From Mesorhizobium huakuii (lineage in GTDB: Bacteria; Pseudomonadota; Alphaproteobacteria; Rhizobiales; Rhizobiaceae), in contig NZ_CP050299.1 in NCBI RefSeq assembly GCF_014189455.1, positions 496,001 to 560,000 of the forward strand: 64,000 nt of DNA, given 5' to 3'. The notes beneath the pieces were generated by a model. The model had not been told where the DNA came from. It saw nothing but the letters and a program-made list of their open reading frames with translations, and did no database searches. Positions 19,570-28,655 of the stretch are shown one piece after another. Each line of letters opens with the position of its first letter. Positions within the stretch are counted from its first letter, which is position 1. The translations under genes were made by a program, and so were the position numbers.

Positions 19570-20967
19570 TCAGAGGGCGAGCATGGTGCCGGGCGTCAGC
19601 AACACAATTCGCCCGTCCTCCTTGGCACGCTCTTGGACACCTGCCTTGAAACCGGTGCGCGCGTATAGGACGAAGTGGCGATCTTCTACGCCACGACCAT
19701 AGTCGGTTCTTCCGGCGCGCTCGATCAGTGTCGCGAGGACATCCGCCCCGATCATTCCGCGGCGCCACTTGCACTCGCCGTATAGCATCGATCCGTCCAG
19801 CAAGCGTCCGGCTACGTCAATGTCATATTCGGCACCCCAGATTTGACCGATCTCCTGGGCCGGAGACGGAAGAGCCTCCTGCGCATGGCGGCGGGCGTGC
19901 CCTCGGCAGATTTCCTCGAACGCGCCGCCCATATACTCGTCCAGCCGCGGCACCACTTGGTGCCGCCAAATCTCGGGACCGAAGCCCTGCATCACACTTG
20001 ACATGTTCGGCCGGACGAACCGATGCCAGAAGGCAACAAGCGGATCGTCCACGAAGTAACGCGTGTCCCGTGACTTGGGGTTGGCGTCGAGGGAATGTAC
20101 GGTCCGAACCAGCCGCATGCGCTCGAGCCGCTTCATGTAGGGGCTCAGCGAAACGGAATCCTTGATGTCCCGGAGACGGCCGCCGATTTCCCCGAGTTTG
20201 GTGCAGCCGTCCGCGATCGCCGCCAGGATGCTGGCGTAGCGTTGGGTCTCCCGAAGTTCCGATTGGAGCAGGACGTTCGGCTCGTCTACCAGCGCCCCAG
20301 TATCGGCGAGCAGCAAATTGGTGACGTTCTCCTCGAGACTTGCGCTCGGATCGCAGAGCCTTAGGTAAAAGGGGATACCACCGAAGATGGCATAGGCAAG
20401 GATACGATCCACAGCAGGGTAATCCGGGAAGAACCCGGCCGCGTCCCGCAGCGGCAGCGCCTTGACTTCCAGGGGTAGGGTTTGGCGCCCGTAGAGTGGG
20501 TTCCTCTCGGCCAACAGATCCTCCATCTGGGCAATCATCGACCCGCAGAGCACCAAGTTCAGCTTGCCCTCGGCGGCGACGACCGCGTCCCAGAATTTTT
20601 GGATGATCGATGGCAGGGCCTGATCGCCCTCGACAAGGTAGGGGAATTCGTCCAGGACGACGATCAACCCAAGCGTTCCCTCGGCCTTACGCGCGAGGTA
20701 TGTCAGCACGCTCAGCCAATCGCCGAGGCCGTCCAACAGGGGATCGGCGCCGAGCGAGCGGGCGATTTCCGCTTTGAAGCCCTCCAGATTCAGAGTGGGG
20801 GTTACACGCGTCGCTTGATAGAGAACGTGGGGACGGTCCTTGGCAGCTTCCTTGAGCAGCGCGGACTTCCCGATCCGGCGCCGTCCATATACCACGAGCA
20901 AAGAGGGCCTAGCGAGGGAGAATTCCTTGCGGAGGCGGGAGAGCTCTTGAGCGCGACCTACGAACAT
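19570..20967 (-). CDS. Archaeal-type AAA ATPase (DUF234 family)
   Basis: 465 residues from ATG 20967 (MFVGRAQELSRLRKEFSLAR). Walker A is YGRRRIGKSALL, Walker B IVVLDEFPYLV, sensor region NLVLCGSM, followed by a winged-helix region (KLGEIGGRL, SLSPYMKRLE) and a C-terminal nuclease-like DUF234 domain with a DIDVAG-X-ECKW pattern (YDIDVAGRLLDGSMLYGECKW). Members are widespread in archaea and mobile in bacteria; their role is unknown, though the E-x-K centre suggests DNA cleavage. A 39-bp palindrome touches the start codon, and no Shine-Dalgarno site is visible, so expression is probably tied to that element. Codon use seems ordinary. Confidence 0.85.
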   Translation of the reverse strand: MFVGRAQELSRLRKEFSLARPSLLVVYGRRRIGKSALLKEAAKDRPHVLYQATRVTPTLNLEGFKAEIARSLGADPLLDGLGDWLSVLTYLARKAEGTLGLIVVLDEFPYLVEGDQALPSIIQKFWDAVVAAEGKLNLVLCGSMIAQMEDLLAERNPLYGRQTLPLEVKALPLRDAAGFFPDYPAVDRILAYAIFGGIPFYLRLCDPSASLEENVTNLLLADTGALVDEPNVLLQSELRETQRYASILAAIADGCTKLGEIGGRLRDIKDSVSLSPYMKRLERMRLVRTVHSLDANPKSRDTRYFVDDPLVAFWHRFVRPNMSSVMQGFGPEIWRHQVVPRLDEYMGGAFEEICRGHARRHAQEALPSPAQEIGQIWGAEYDIDVAGRLLDGSMLYGECKWRRGMIGADVLATLIERAGRTDYGRGVEDRHFVLYARTGFKAGVQERAKEDGRIVLLTPGTMLAL

Positions 20968-21005
20968 TAGTGTAATCCTGATTACGGTAATCAAGGTTAC
21001 ACTAA
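20967..21005. promoter_or_regulatory. 39-bp near-perfect palindrome at the start codon of the AAA ATPase gene
   Basis: Arms TTAGTGTAATCCTGATTAC (20967-20985) and GTAATCAAGGTTACACTAA (20987-21005) match at 17 of 19 positions around G20986. Each arm carries internal GTAATC/GATTAC units. Base 20967 is also the first base of the ATG on the minus strand, so the palindrome replaces the usual ribosome site. It could be an operator or an RNA hairpin that masks the start. Confidence 0.7.
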
Positions 21006-21145
21006 CCGAGTACCAAAGCAAGGGCGGTCAGGCAGCTTGGTAAGTAAAAAGCACCAAAGCCGGGACAGGCCACTGGAAAGACACCGCTTTCAAAGCGCCA
21101 AAATCCCGGCCGATGGGTCCGCTGGGCCTGGTTGGTCGAAGAAGA

Positions 21146-21748
21146 CTACGGGCAGAAAGGCAGATCGCCTTTGGGCCGATCCAGCCGGGACTCGACCGTT
21201 TCGCGGATCGCCCGCGGATCGGAATTGGCTCGAGATGCCTGCCAGACGATCGACTGCACCGTTGCCAGCGTGTTCTTCACCCGATGGTTCAATTCGTCGA
21301 TGAGCATTTTGGATTGCGCCTGCTCCTCCTTGTGTCTGGTCAGATCGACAAAGGAGGTAAAATACTGGACGATGGCGCCGCTCTTGTCGGGGACAGGACT
21401 GGCGAAAAGACCCGCCCAGAACTCGCTGCCATCCTTGCTCCTGTAAAGGATTTCCGTGCCCGCATCCGCATTGGCTTCGAACTCGAGCTTGATGCGTTTC
21501 AGCGCCCCGGCGTCGGTGCCGTTCGCCATCAGGAAATTGAAGTGCCGACCGCGGACCTCTTCCCTGGCGTATCCGGTCATGCCGAGGGAGGCGTCATTGG
21601 CAAAAATGATGGGATTGCCGGGTTCTTTTGCGTCGGTGAAAACCATGTGTTGTCTCGGCGGCAACGACGAACGGCCCAGGTCGTCCTGAAAGCCCTCGAC
21701 TTCGGCTTCGGCGTCCTTCTGCTCTTCGGACTTGGCGACTACGCTGGA
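21146..21748 (-). pseudogene. PAS-HWE family sensor histidine kinase, truncated
   Basis: From ATG 21748: a PAS/LOV-like domain (ITFANDA-like FANDASLGMTGYAREEV, then GRHFNFLM where photoactive LOV proteins have GRNCRFLQ), YRSKDGSEFWAGLFASPV, and the H-box LIDELNHRVKNTLATVQSIV with the phospho-acceptor His. The frame then ends in ESRLDRPKGDLPFCP at 21146, before the N and G boxes. The missing LOV cysteine means it would not bind flavin covalently. It cannot transfer phosphate as it stands. Confidence 0.75.
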
Positions 21749-21835
21749 CATATTGACTAGATCCCGCGCCTTGGCGCGATCCAACCGGATGGCGGACCGG
21801 CGCCCACGGCTCCCGCCACCGGATGGATCATGCTA

Positions 21836-22020
21836 CGCCGCCTGCGACACGCGCGAGGTGAACGTTGCCCTTGTCATCGACACGCTGGTGCCGTTCTTGT
21901 CGCTGATGACCTCGATGTTGGCCTCCAGCTGCTTGACCAGCGCCTCGACAATGGCGGTTCCCAGGCCCGTACTGGCGACGATGCTGGCGGGCTTGCCGGC
22001 GCCATTGTCTTGCCGTGATG
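21836..22020 (-). pseudogene. C-terminal G-box fragment of a second HWE histidine kinase
   Basis: The minus frame reads STGLGTAIVEALVKQLEANI and ends DKNGTSVSMTRATF, the G2 box and end strand of an HWE-type ATPase domain. It lies upstream of the PAS-H-box fragment on the same strand, so it is not simply the missing tail of that gene: either two tandem kinase genes were truncated, or one was permuted by rearrangement. Confidence 0.6.
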
Positions 22021-22728
22021 CACGTAACCCCTGGCTTCTGCCGCAGTCGCACGGGTGCCGTTCTGGTCGCGGCCTTGAATGCATCGCGGCACGGCACGTT
22101 CGACGCTGAACCGGCCGTGAGGGCGAGGGGGCCACAAACGCAAGACGGTTCGCGGCGAGATACAACGGCAGTCGGCGCGTTGTGTTGATGTTGGGCTAGC
22201 AATTGCGAGCGAAGAATTCCGGCAGTCGGCAGCAAGGGTATCCGGCACCGTACCTGCTCTACCGCCAAAGTACCGAAAGCGGTGCCGCATGGAGGCGCTC
22301 TCCGAATGGGACAATCTTATCGTGGTCTTATAGCACCACTCCAGAGACAAAACGGTCTCCGCATGCGTCTGCCAGCATTCGCAAGCCCTTGAAATCTGAG
22401 CTTGTGACTGTGGTTCGGGTGCAGACAGGCCCTTCGCGCCTGCTGTCGACTTCCAATGCTTGGCCAAGGTTCCTCGAACTATCTCGCATCCAGGGCTCCT
22501 CGGAAAGGCGTGAGCCGAGGCGTATGCCCTAATTCATCTTGAGCTTTCGCCACTGGGGCTTAGGGCCGCCTGGGGTAACCCCTCAAGGGTGCAGCTATTG
22601 GCTTCCGTTTGAATCGTGACTACGCGAGCTGGCGCTGCGACCCGGTAGCGGACCCTCCAACGTCCGCAGTGGGGTCGGAAACAGCATTATCCCAGACCGG
22701 GTGATTATCCCTCTGACCCCTACTAAAT
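22021..22728. other. Upstream region of the hup operon
   Basis: No convincing gene. I looked for TGT-N10-ACA in 22340-22730 and found none; the nearest (from 22408) has a 13-base gap. A short GGGGTAACCCC inverted repeat lies near 22573. Confidence 0.4.
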
Positions 22729-22743
22729 TGGTCCGCTTCTTGC
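22729..22743 (+). promoter_or_regulatory. Sigma-54 promoter of hupSL
   Basis: TGGTCCGCTTCTTGC fits TGGCACG-N4-TTGC with the exact GG/GC gap (22730-22731, 22742-22743). It lies 74 bases upstream of the hupS ATG. In Rhizobium leguminosarum hupSL is driven by NifA from such a promoter; here no canonical activator site is evident. Confidence 0.75.
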
Positions 22744-22816
22744 AGCAAGCATTTCTGGCAGAACCCGGCGTCTATCCGGGTGATGGGATGGGGGATGAAA
22801 TTGCTGGAGGAGCAAC

Positions 22817-23902
22817 ATGGCAGCTGCCCAAACCTTATATGACGTCATTCGTCGCCAGGGGATCACCCGGCGCGGTTTCACCAAGTTCTGCAGCCTGACG
22901 GCCGCGAGCCTCGGTTTCGGCCCGGGTGCCGCGACAGCGATGGCTGAAGCACTTGAGACCAAGGAACGCGTTCCGGTCATCTGGATGCATGGGCTCGAAT
23001 GCACCTGCTGTTCGGAGAGCTTCATCCGCTCGGCCCATCCGCTCGTCAAAGACGTCGTGCTGTCGATGATCTCGCTCGACTACGACGATACGATCATGGC
23101 GGCCGCCGGCCATCAAGCGGAGGCGATTCTCAAAGAGACGAAGGACAAGTACAAAGGCAAGTACATCCTCGCCGTCGAGGGCAATCCGCCGCTCAACGAG
23201 GACGGCATGTTCTGCATCGACGGCGGCAAACCCTTCGTTGAGAAGCTGAAGTGGATGGCCGAGGATGCCATGGCGATTATCGCCTGGGGCGCCTGCGCCT
23301 CTTGGGGCTGCGTCCAGGCGGCCAAGCCAAACCCGACCCGGGCGACAGCGATCGACAAGGTCATCCTCGACAAGCCGATCATTAAGGTACCAGGCTGTCC
23401 CCCGATCGCGGAGGTGATGACCGGGGTCGTCACCTTCATCACGACCTTCGGCGCGCTGCCGGAACTCGACCGGCAGGGCCGGCCCAAGATGTTCTATTCG
23501 CAGCGCATCCACGACAAATGCTACCGCCGACCACATTTCGATGCCGGCCAGTTTGTCGAGGAGTGGGACGATGAGGGCGCACGCAAGGGCTATTGTCTCT
23601 ACAAGATGGGCTGCAAGGGCCCGACCACCTACAATGCCTGCTCTACCGTGCGCTGGAACGGTGGCGTTTCCTTCCCGATCCAGTCAGGCCACGGCTGCAT
23701 CGGCTGCTCGGAAGACGGCTTCTGGGACAACGGCAGCTTCTATGACCGGCTGACGAACCTCCACCAGTTCGGCGTCGAGGCCAACGCCGACAAGGTCGGC
23801 ATGACCGCCGCCGGCATCGTGGGTGGTGCAATCGCCGCCCATGCCGCGGTGACCGCCTTCAAGCGCGTGACCACCAAGCGCGAAAAAGCCGACGCATCAT
23901 AA
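22817..23902 (+). CDS. hupS: Uptake [NiFe] hydrogenase small subunit
   Basis: 361 residues, ATG 22817 after GGAGGAGC. The twin-arginine signal [10 protein letters not shown] (residues 16-25) directs the folded enzyme through Tat. Cysteine motifs for the proximal cluster ([11 protein letters not shown]), the middle region ([18 protein letters not shown]) and the medial/distal clusters ([30 protein letters not shown]) are all present. The C-terminal hydrophobic helix ([17 protein letters not shown]) anchors it in the membrane. It carries electrons from HupL to the cytochrome HupC. First gene of hupSLCDEF. Confidence 0.97.
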   Translation: MAAAQTLYDVIRRQGITRRGFTKFCSLTAASLGFGPGAATAMAEALETKERVPVIWMHGLECTCCSESFIRSAHPLVKDVVLSMISLDYDDTIMAAAGHQAEAILKETKDKYKGKYILAVEGNPPLNEDGMFCIDGGKPFVEKLKWMAEDAMAIIAWGACASWGCVQAAKPNPTRATAIDKVILDKPIIKVPGCPPIAEVMTGVVTFITTFGALPELDRQGRPKMFYSQRIHDKCYRRPHFDAGQFVEEWDDEGARKGYCLYKMGCKGPTTYNACSTVRWNGGVSFPIQSGHGCIGCSEDGFWDNGSFYDRLTNLHQFGVEANADKVGMTAAGIVGGAIAAHAAVTAFKRVTTKREKADAS

Positions 23903-23926
23903 TCACTCTCGGCGAGGAACAGCATT

Positions 23927-25717
23927 GTGACAATTCAAACACCCAACGGCTTCACACTGGACAATTCGGGCAAGCGCATCGTCGTCGATCCCGTCACCCG
24001 CATCGAGGGACATATGCGGGTGGAGGTCAATGTCGACGAGAACAACATCATCCGGAATGCGGTCTCGACCGGCACCATGTGGCGCGGCATCGAAGTCATC
24101 CTAAAGAACCGCGACCCCCGCGACGCATGGGCCTTCACGGAGCGCATCTGCGGCGTCTGCACCGGCACGCATGCGCTAACCTCTGTACGCGCGGTCGAGA
24201 ATGCGCTCGGCATCACCATCCCCGACAATGCCAATTCGATCCGCAACCTGATGCAGCTGGCGCTGCAGGTTCATGACCATGTCGTGCACTTCTACCATCT
24301 TCATGCGCTCGACTGGGTGGACGTGATCTCTGCGATCTCGGCCGATCCGAAGGCGACCTCGGCGCTCGCGCAGTCCGTGTCCGACTGGCCGCTTTCCTCT
24401 CCAGGCTATTTCAAAGACATCCAGACCCGGCTCAAGAAATTCGTCGAGTCAGGCCAGCTCGGACCCTTCAAGAACGGCTATTGGGGCAATGCATCCTACA
24501 AGCTGCCGCCGGAGGCCAATCTCATGGCGGTGGCGCATTATCTGGAGGCGCTCGACTTCCAGAAGGAGATCGTCAAGATCCACACGATCTTCGGCGGCAA
24601 GAACCCGCATCCAAACTGGCTGGTTGGCGGGGTACCGTGTCCGATCAATATCGACGGTACTGGTGCGGTCGGCGCGATCAACATGGAACGGCTTAACATG
24701 GTCACCTCGATCATCGACCAGATTATCGAGTTCAATGACAAGGTATACGTTCCCGACATCATGGCCATCGGCTCCTTCTACAAGGACTGGCTCTATGGAG
24801 GCGGTCTGTCGGGCAAGAACGTGCTAGCCTATGGCGACGTACCCGAGCACGTCAACGACTACTCCGAGGCAAGCCTGAAGCTGCCGCGCGGCGCGATCAT
24901 CAATGGCAATCTCGCCGAAGTGCTGCCGGTCGACCATGAGGATCCCGAGCAGATCCAGGAATTCGTTACCCATTCCTGGTACAAATATCCCGACGAGACA
25001 AAGGGCCTGCATCCCTGGGACGGGGTTACCGAGCCACATTACGAACTCGGCCCCAACGCCAAGGGGACGAAGACCAATATCGAGCAGCTCGACGAGGCCG
25101 CTAAATATTCCTGGATCAAGGCGCCGCGCTGGCGCGGCCATGCCATGGAGGTCGGGCCGCTCGCCCGCTGGGTCGTCGGCTATGCCCAGAACAAGGCGGA
25201 GTTCAAGGACCCGGTCGAAAAGGTGCTCAAGGATCTCGGCCTTCCGGTTTCAGCCCTCTTCTCGACACTCGGCCGCACGGCAGCCCGTGCGCTCGAATCG
25301 AGCTGGGCCGGCCACCAGATGCGCTATTTCCGGAACAAGCTGATTGCCAATATGAAGGCCGGCGACTTCTCTACGGCCCATGTCGACAAGTGGAAGCCGG
25401 GAACCTGGCCCAAGGAGGTCAAGGGCGTCGGCTTTACCGAGGCCCCGCGCGGCGCGCTCGCGCACTGGATCAAAATCAAGGACGGGAAGATCGACAACTA
25501 CCAGTGCGTCGTGCCCACCACATGGAACGGCAGCCCCCGCGATCCGGCAGGAAATATTGGCGCCTTCGAGGCTTCGTTGATGGATACGCCGATGTCAGAC
25601 CCCACCCAACCGCTCGAAATCCTCAGGACCATCCATTCCTTCGATCCGTGCCTAGCATGCTCGACGCATGTCATGAGCCCGGACGGTCAGGAAATGGCCA
25701 AGGTCCAGGTCCGGTGA
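23927..25717 (+). CDS. hupL: Uptake [NiFe] hydrogenase large subunit
   Basis: 596 residues from GTG 23927, 24 bases after hupS. The two nickel-binding motifs are intact: [11 protein letters not shown] (Cys75, Cys78) and [10 protein letters not shown] near the end (Cys575, Cys578), followed by a 15-residue tail starting VMSPDGQE that HupD removes after metal insertion. It oxidises hydrogen made by nitrogenase to protons, and needs HypA-F for the Ni-Fe(CN)2CO centre. No damage visible. Confidence 0.97.
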   Translation: MTIQTPNGFTLDNSGKRIVVDPVTRIEGHMRVEVNVDENNIIRNAVSTGTMWRGIEVILKNRDPRDAWAFTERICGVCTGTHALTSVRAVENALGITIPDNANSIRNLMQLALQVHDHVVHFYHLHALDWVDVISAISADPKATSALAQSVSDWPLSSPGYFKDIQTRLKKFVESGQLGPFKNGYWGNASYKLPPEANLMAVAHYLEALDFQKEIVKIHTIFGGKNPHPNWLVGGVPCPINIDGTGAVGAINMERLNMVTSIIDQIIEFNDKVYVPDIMAIGSFYKDWLYGGGLSGKNVLAYGDVPEHVNDYSEASLKLPRGAIINGNLAEVLPVDHEDPEQIQEFVTHSWYKYPDETKGLHPWDGVTEPHYELGPNAKGTKTNIEQLDEAAKYSWIKAPRWRGHAMEVGPLARWVVGYAQNKAEFKDPVEKVLKDLGLPVSALFSTLGRTAARALESSWAGHQMRYFRNKLIANMKAGDFSTAHVDKWKPGTWPKEVKGVGFTEAPRGALAHWIKIKDGKIDNYQCVVPTTWNGSPRDPAGNIGAFEASLMDTPMSDPTQPLEILRTIHSFDPCLACSTHVMSPDGQEMAKVQVR

Positions 25718-25729
25718 GGAGGATAAGTC

Positions 25730-26449
25730 ATGACTATCCATGAAACTCTCGCAGCCGCCGACGCCCACGGCGAAAAGGCCGTCGAGCGCCAGAGCATCTA
25801 TGTTTACGAAGCCCCGGTGCGCATCTGGCACTGGGTCAACGCCGTCTCGATCCTGACGCTCGCGCTAACCGGCTATTTCATCGGCTCGCCGCTGCCTTCC
25901 GTGCCGGGCGAGGCCATCGCCAATTTCCTGATGGGGTATATCCGCTTCATCCACTTCGCGGCGGGGCAGGTCCTTGCCGTGTTCCTTATCCTCAGGGTCT
26001 ACTGGGCCTTTGTCGGCAATATCCATTCCCGCCAGATCTTCTATGTGCCCTTCTGGAGCGGCCGCTTCTGGAAGGAATGGCTGCATGAGGTGCGGTGGTA
26101 CACGTTCTTGGCCCGGCAGCCGAAGTATGTCGGCCACAACCCTCTTTCCCAGTTCACCATGTTCCTGATGTTCACCCTGCCGCTCTTCTTCATGGTGATC
26201 ACCGGCTTTGCGCTCTATAGCGAGGGTGCCGGCCGCGACGGCTGGGAATATGCGCTCTTCGGCTGGGTGTTCTCGATCTGGCCCAACAGCCAGGACATCC
26301 ACACATTCCACCATCTCGGCATGTGGGTAATCCTCGCCTTCCTCATGGTTCACATTTATGTGGCGATCCGCGAGGACATTATGAGCCGACAGAGCATCAT
26401 CTCGTCGATGATTTCCGGCGAACGGCTCTTCAAGGACGTGGAGGACTAG
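25730..26449 (+). CDS. hupC: Hydrogenase b-type cytochrome subunit
   Basis: 239 residues, ATG after GAGGAGGATAAG. Four membrane helices can be drawn, with haem-ligand histidines in VRIWHWVNA, YIRFIHFAAGQ and TFHHLGMWV. It anchors HupSL and passes electrons to quinone. The stop codon TAG is followed immediately by the hupD ATG. Confidence 0.95.
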   Translation: MTIHETLAAADAHGEKAVERQSIYVYEAPVRIWHWVNAVSILTLALTGYFIGSPLPSVPGEAIANFLMGYIRFIHFAAGQVLAVFLILRVYWAFVGNIHSRQIFYVPFWSGRFWKEWLHEVRWYTFLARQPKYVGHNPLSQFTMFLMFTLPLFFMVITGFALYSEGAGRDGWEYALFGWVFSIWPNSQDIHTFHHLGMWVILAFLMVHIYVAIREDIMSRQSIISSMISGERLFKDVED

Positions 26450-27058
26450 ATGGTCGCCCCAAATCCCTTGGCCTCTTCGCCTTCCCCGCGGATTCTCGTG
26501 CTTGGCATAGGCAATATCCTCTGGGCCGACGAAGGCTTCGGCGTGCGCGCGGTGGAAACCTTCCACAAGGCGTATCGGGTGCCTGACAACGTCACCGTCC
26601 TCGATGGCGGCACGCAGGGGCTCTATCTCGTGCAGTTCGTCAATGAACACGATCGTTTGATCGTGTTCGACGCCATCGACTACGGCCTCGAGCCGGGCAC
26701 GATGAAGATCGTGGAAGACGACGTGGTGCCGAAATTTACTGGCGCCAAGAAGATGAGCCTGCATCAGACCGGCTTCCAGGAGGTGCTGAGCGCCGCTGAC
26801 CTCATGGGGCACTATCCCGATCGGCTGGTTCTCATCGGGTGCCAGCCGCTGGATCTCGAAGACTGGGGCGGCCCGCTGACGACGCCGGTCAAGGCAGTCA
26901 TACCGCGCGCAATCGAAACGGCAGTAGGAATATTGCGGGACTGGGGCGTCGTCGTCACTGCGCGACCGGATGGAGCAGCGGTTCCGCCACTACTTGAAAA
27001 CGACATCGATTTCGAACGTTACGAGCGCCGAGCCGAATCGGCCGCATTGCGCTATTGA
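26450..27058 (+). CDS. hupD: Hydrogenase maturation endopeptidase
   Basis: 202 residues starting directly after hupC. The protease fold shows VLGIGNILWADEGFGVR with the nickel-sensing Glu/Asp (DEGFG), VLDGGTQGLYLV and later HQTGFQEVL. It cleaves the C-terminal peptide of HupL once nickel is in place. Full length and intact. Confidence 0.95.
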   Translation: MVAPNPLASSPSPRILVLGIGNILWADEGFGVRAVETFHKAYRVPDNVTVLDGGTQGLYLVQFVNEHDRLIVFDAIDYGLEPGTMKIVEDDVVPKFTGAKKMSLHQTGFQEVLSAADLMGHYPDRLVLIGCQPLDLEDWGGPLTTPVKAVIPRAIETAVGILRDWGVVVTARPDGAAVPPLLENDIDFERYERRAESAALRY

Positions 27059-27068
27059 GGAGGAGATC

Positions 27069-27644
27069 ATGAATTTCCGTAGGTTTGCGGCGACGCTCGT
27101 CGCGATGGCGCTACCGTGCATCGCCCACGCGCATGTCGGCCTTCACACCGACGGCGCGCTTGCCGGCTTCAGCCATCCGTTCAGCGGTCTCGATCATATC
27201 CTGGCGATGGTCGCGGTCGGCTTCTGGGCCTTGACGCTGGGCGGTAAAGCCCGATGGATCGTTCCCTTGGCCTTCGTGACGGTCATGGCCGTGGGGGGCG
27301 CCCTGGGCATTTACGGCCTCGCTTTTCCAATGGTGGAAACCGGGATCGCGCTGACCGTCGCGCTGCTCGGTCTGCTGGTTGCTTTCGAAGTGAAGGTTTC
27401 AACGTCGGTCGCGGCGACGGTGGTTGGAACATGCGCGCTCTTCCATGGCCATGCCCATGGCACCGAACTTCCGGCGATGACGCATGCGGGCGGATATGTG
27501 GCGGGCTTCATTGCTGCCACGGTCATCCTGCATCTCACCGGTTTCTGCCTGGCCTTGTTGAGGTTCGGTAACGCCCAGCGAGTTGCCGCGCGGACCGCCG
27601 GCCTGGCCATTGCCCTTGCCGGTGCAGTCCTGCTGGCCGGCTGA
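27069..27644 (+). CDS. hupE: HupE/UreJ-family nickel permease
   Basis: 191 residues; ATG 27069 after GGAGGAGATC. A signal-like first helix (LVAMALPCIAHAH) is followed by about six membrane spans. The family metal motifs are present: HPFSGLDHILAM (H-x5-DH) and FHGHAHGTE. In R. leguminosarum HupE imports nickel for hydrogenase. It sits between hupD and hupF as expected. Confidence 0.93.
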   Translation: MNFRRFAATLVAMALPCIAHAHVGLHTDGALAGFSHPFSGLDHILAMVAVGFWALTLGGKARWIVPLAFVTVMAVGGALGIYGLAFPMVETGIALTVALLGLLVAFEVKVSTSVAATVVGTCALFHGHAHGTELPAMTHAGGYVAGFIAATVILHLTGFCLALLRFGNAQRVAARTAGLAIALAGAVLLAG

Positions 27645-27740
27645 ACTTCTCCCAGGGTTGAGGCCGGCGGGAGTCGTGTGGGCACCCTGCGCACCGCGGC
27701 TCCCGATTTCATAAGATCTGGACGACGGAGGAGGAGCATC

Positions 27741-28037
27741 ATGTGCATCGGCATTCCCATGCGGGCCGTCGCCGGCAATGAGTTCGTCGCCCACTGCGAG
27801 AGACATGGCCGGATATCCTCGATCTCCCTCATGCTGGTCGGCCCACAACCGCCGGGAACCTACCTACTCACCCATCTCGGCTCCGCCATCCGGGTGCTGG
27901 ACGCCGACGAGGCCCGCGCCATCGACAACGCACTCGCGGGTCTTGCTGAAGCTGTCGAGGGGAGGGCTTTCGACGCCCTCTTTGCCGATCTCACCTCGCG
28001 CGAGCCGGAACTGCCGCCGCATCTGCGTAGCGAGTGA
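27741..28037 (+). CDS. hupF: Hydrogenase chaperone of the HypC/HupF family
   Basis: 98 residues, ATG 27741 after GGAGGAGC. Begins MCIGIPMRAVAG with the essential N-terminal Cys2 of HypC-type chaperones, and is longer than HypC. HupF stabilises HupL at oxygen levels above those of nodules and helps load the iron centre. Intact. The following 170 bases contain the hupG promoter. Confidence 0.92.
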   Translation: MCIGIPMRAVAGNEFVAHCERHGRISSISLMLVGPQPPGTYLLTHLGSAIRVLDADEARAIDNALAGLAEAVEGRAFDALFADLTSREPELPPHLRSE

Positions 28038-28143
28038 AAAGAAAATTTCCAAAGTGGAAGGACTTTCCATCCAGATGCCCGCGATACTTTGTGAAGGCGG
28101 GAAATTTGTCTTCCAGATCAAAGGAATCTGACTTTCCCAAGTC

Positions 28144-28158
28144 TGGCACGCAGCTTGC
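28144..28158 (+). promoter_or_regulatory. Sigma-54 promoter upstream of hupG
   Basis: TGGCACGCAGCTTGC is a perfect -24/-12 element (GG at 28145-28146, GC at 28157-28158), 48 bases before the hupG ATG. A TTCCA-AAG-TGGAA inverted repeat lies upstream at 28048-28060. A second, internal promoter at this place is known in the R. leguminosarum hup cluster; the activator here is not identified by a clear NifA site. Confidence 0.8.
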
Positions 28159-28205
28159 TCCTCATTTCGTTGGAATGTTTCGCAGCGTGATTTGTGGAGG
28201 AGACT

Positions 28206-28655
28206 ATGCCATCTGTCCTGGTCCGCGCCCTGAGCGAGCGGGCGCGCCTGCCCCTCATCGACGAGACGAATATCGATGCCTTCCTCGCTCCGGCGGCGAG
28301 TGAACCCGACAATGCCGTGCTGTTCTTCACCGGCGATCCGTCGCAGCGGCCGGAAGCCGATGACGTCGCCGTCGTCCTCCCGCATATCCTCCAGGCCTTC
28401 CAAGGCCGCTTGCGCGGCGCCGTGGTCCTGCGCACGGCCGAAGACAAGCTAAAGGCCCGCTTTAACGTCGTTGTGATGCCGAGCCTCGCCGTCACTCGTC
28501 GAGACCAACCGGTCGGCCTGCTGGGCAAGATCCGCGACTGGTCCGAATATGTCGAGAAGATCGGCGCCTGGCTCGCGCCCGACGCGCCGGTCATGGTGCC
28601 CTTGGGCGGACCGAAGGTCGAGATCACCCATGCCGGCAAGAAGATCGTGCGATGA
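28206..28655 (+). CDS. hupG: Hydrogenase accessory protein HupG (thioredoxin-like, HyaE type)
   Basis: 149 residues from ATG 28206 after TGGAGGAG. A thioredoxin-like fold without CxxC (VLFFTGDPSQRPEADDVAVV), as typical of the HupG/HyaE family, which escorts the small subunit before Tat export. It overlaps hupH by 4 bases (ATGA). Confidence 0.92.
   Translation: MPSVLVRALSERARLPLIDETNIDAFLAPAASEPDNAVLFFTGDPSQRPEADDVAVVLPHILQAFQGRLRGAVVLRTAEDKLKARFNVVVMPSLAVTRRDQPVGLLGKIRDWSEYVEKIGAWLAPDAPVMVPLGGPKVEITHAGKKIVR

Noticed and set aside
21500..21560. LOV photoreceptor reading of the PAS domain
   Set aside because: The flavin-binding cysteine motif is replaced by GRHFNFLM.
22408..22426. Possible NifA site upstream of hupS (TGT...ACA)
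   Set aside because: The gap is 13 bases, not 10, and it is over 300 bases from the promoter.
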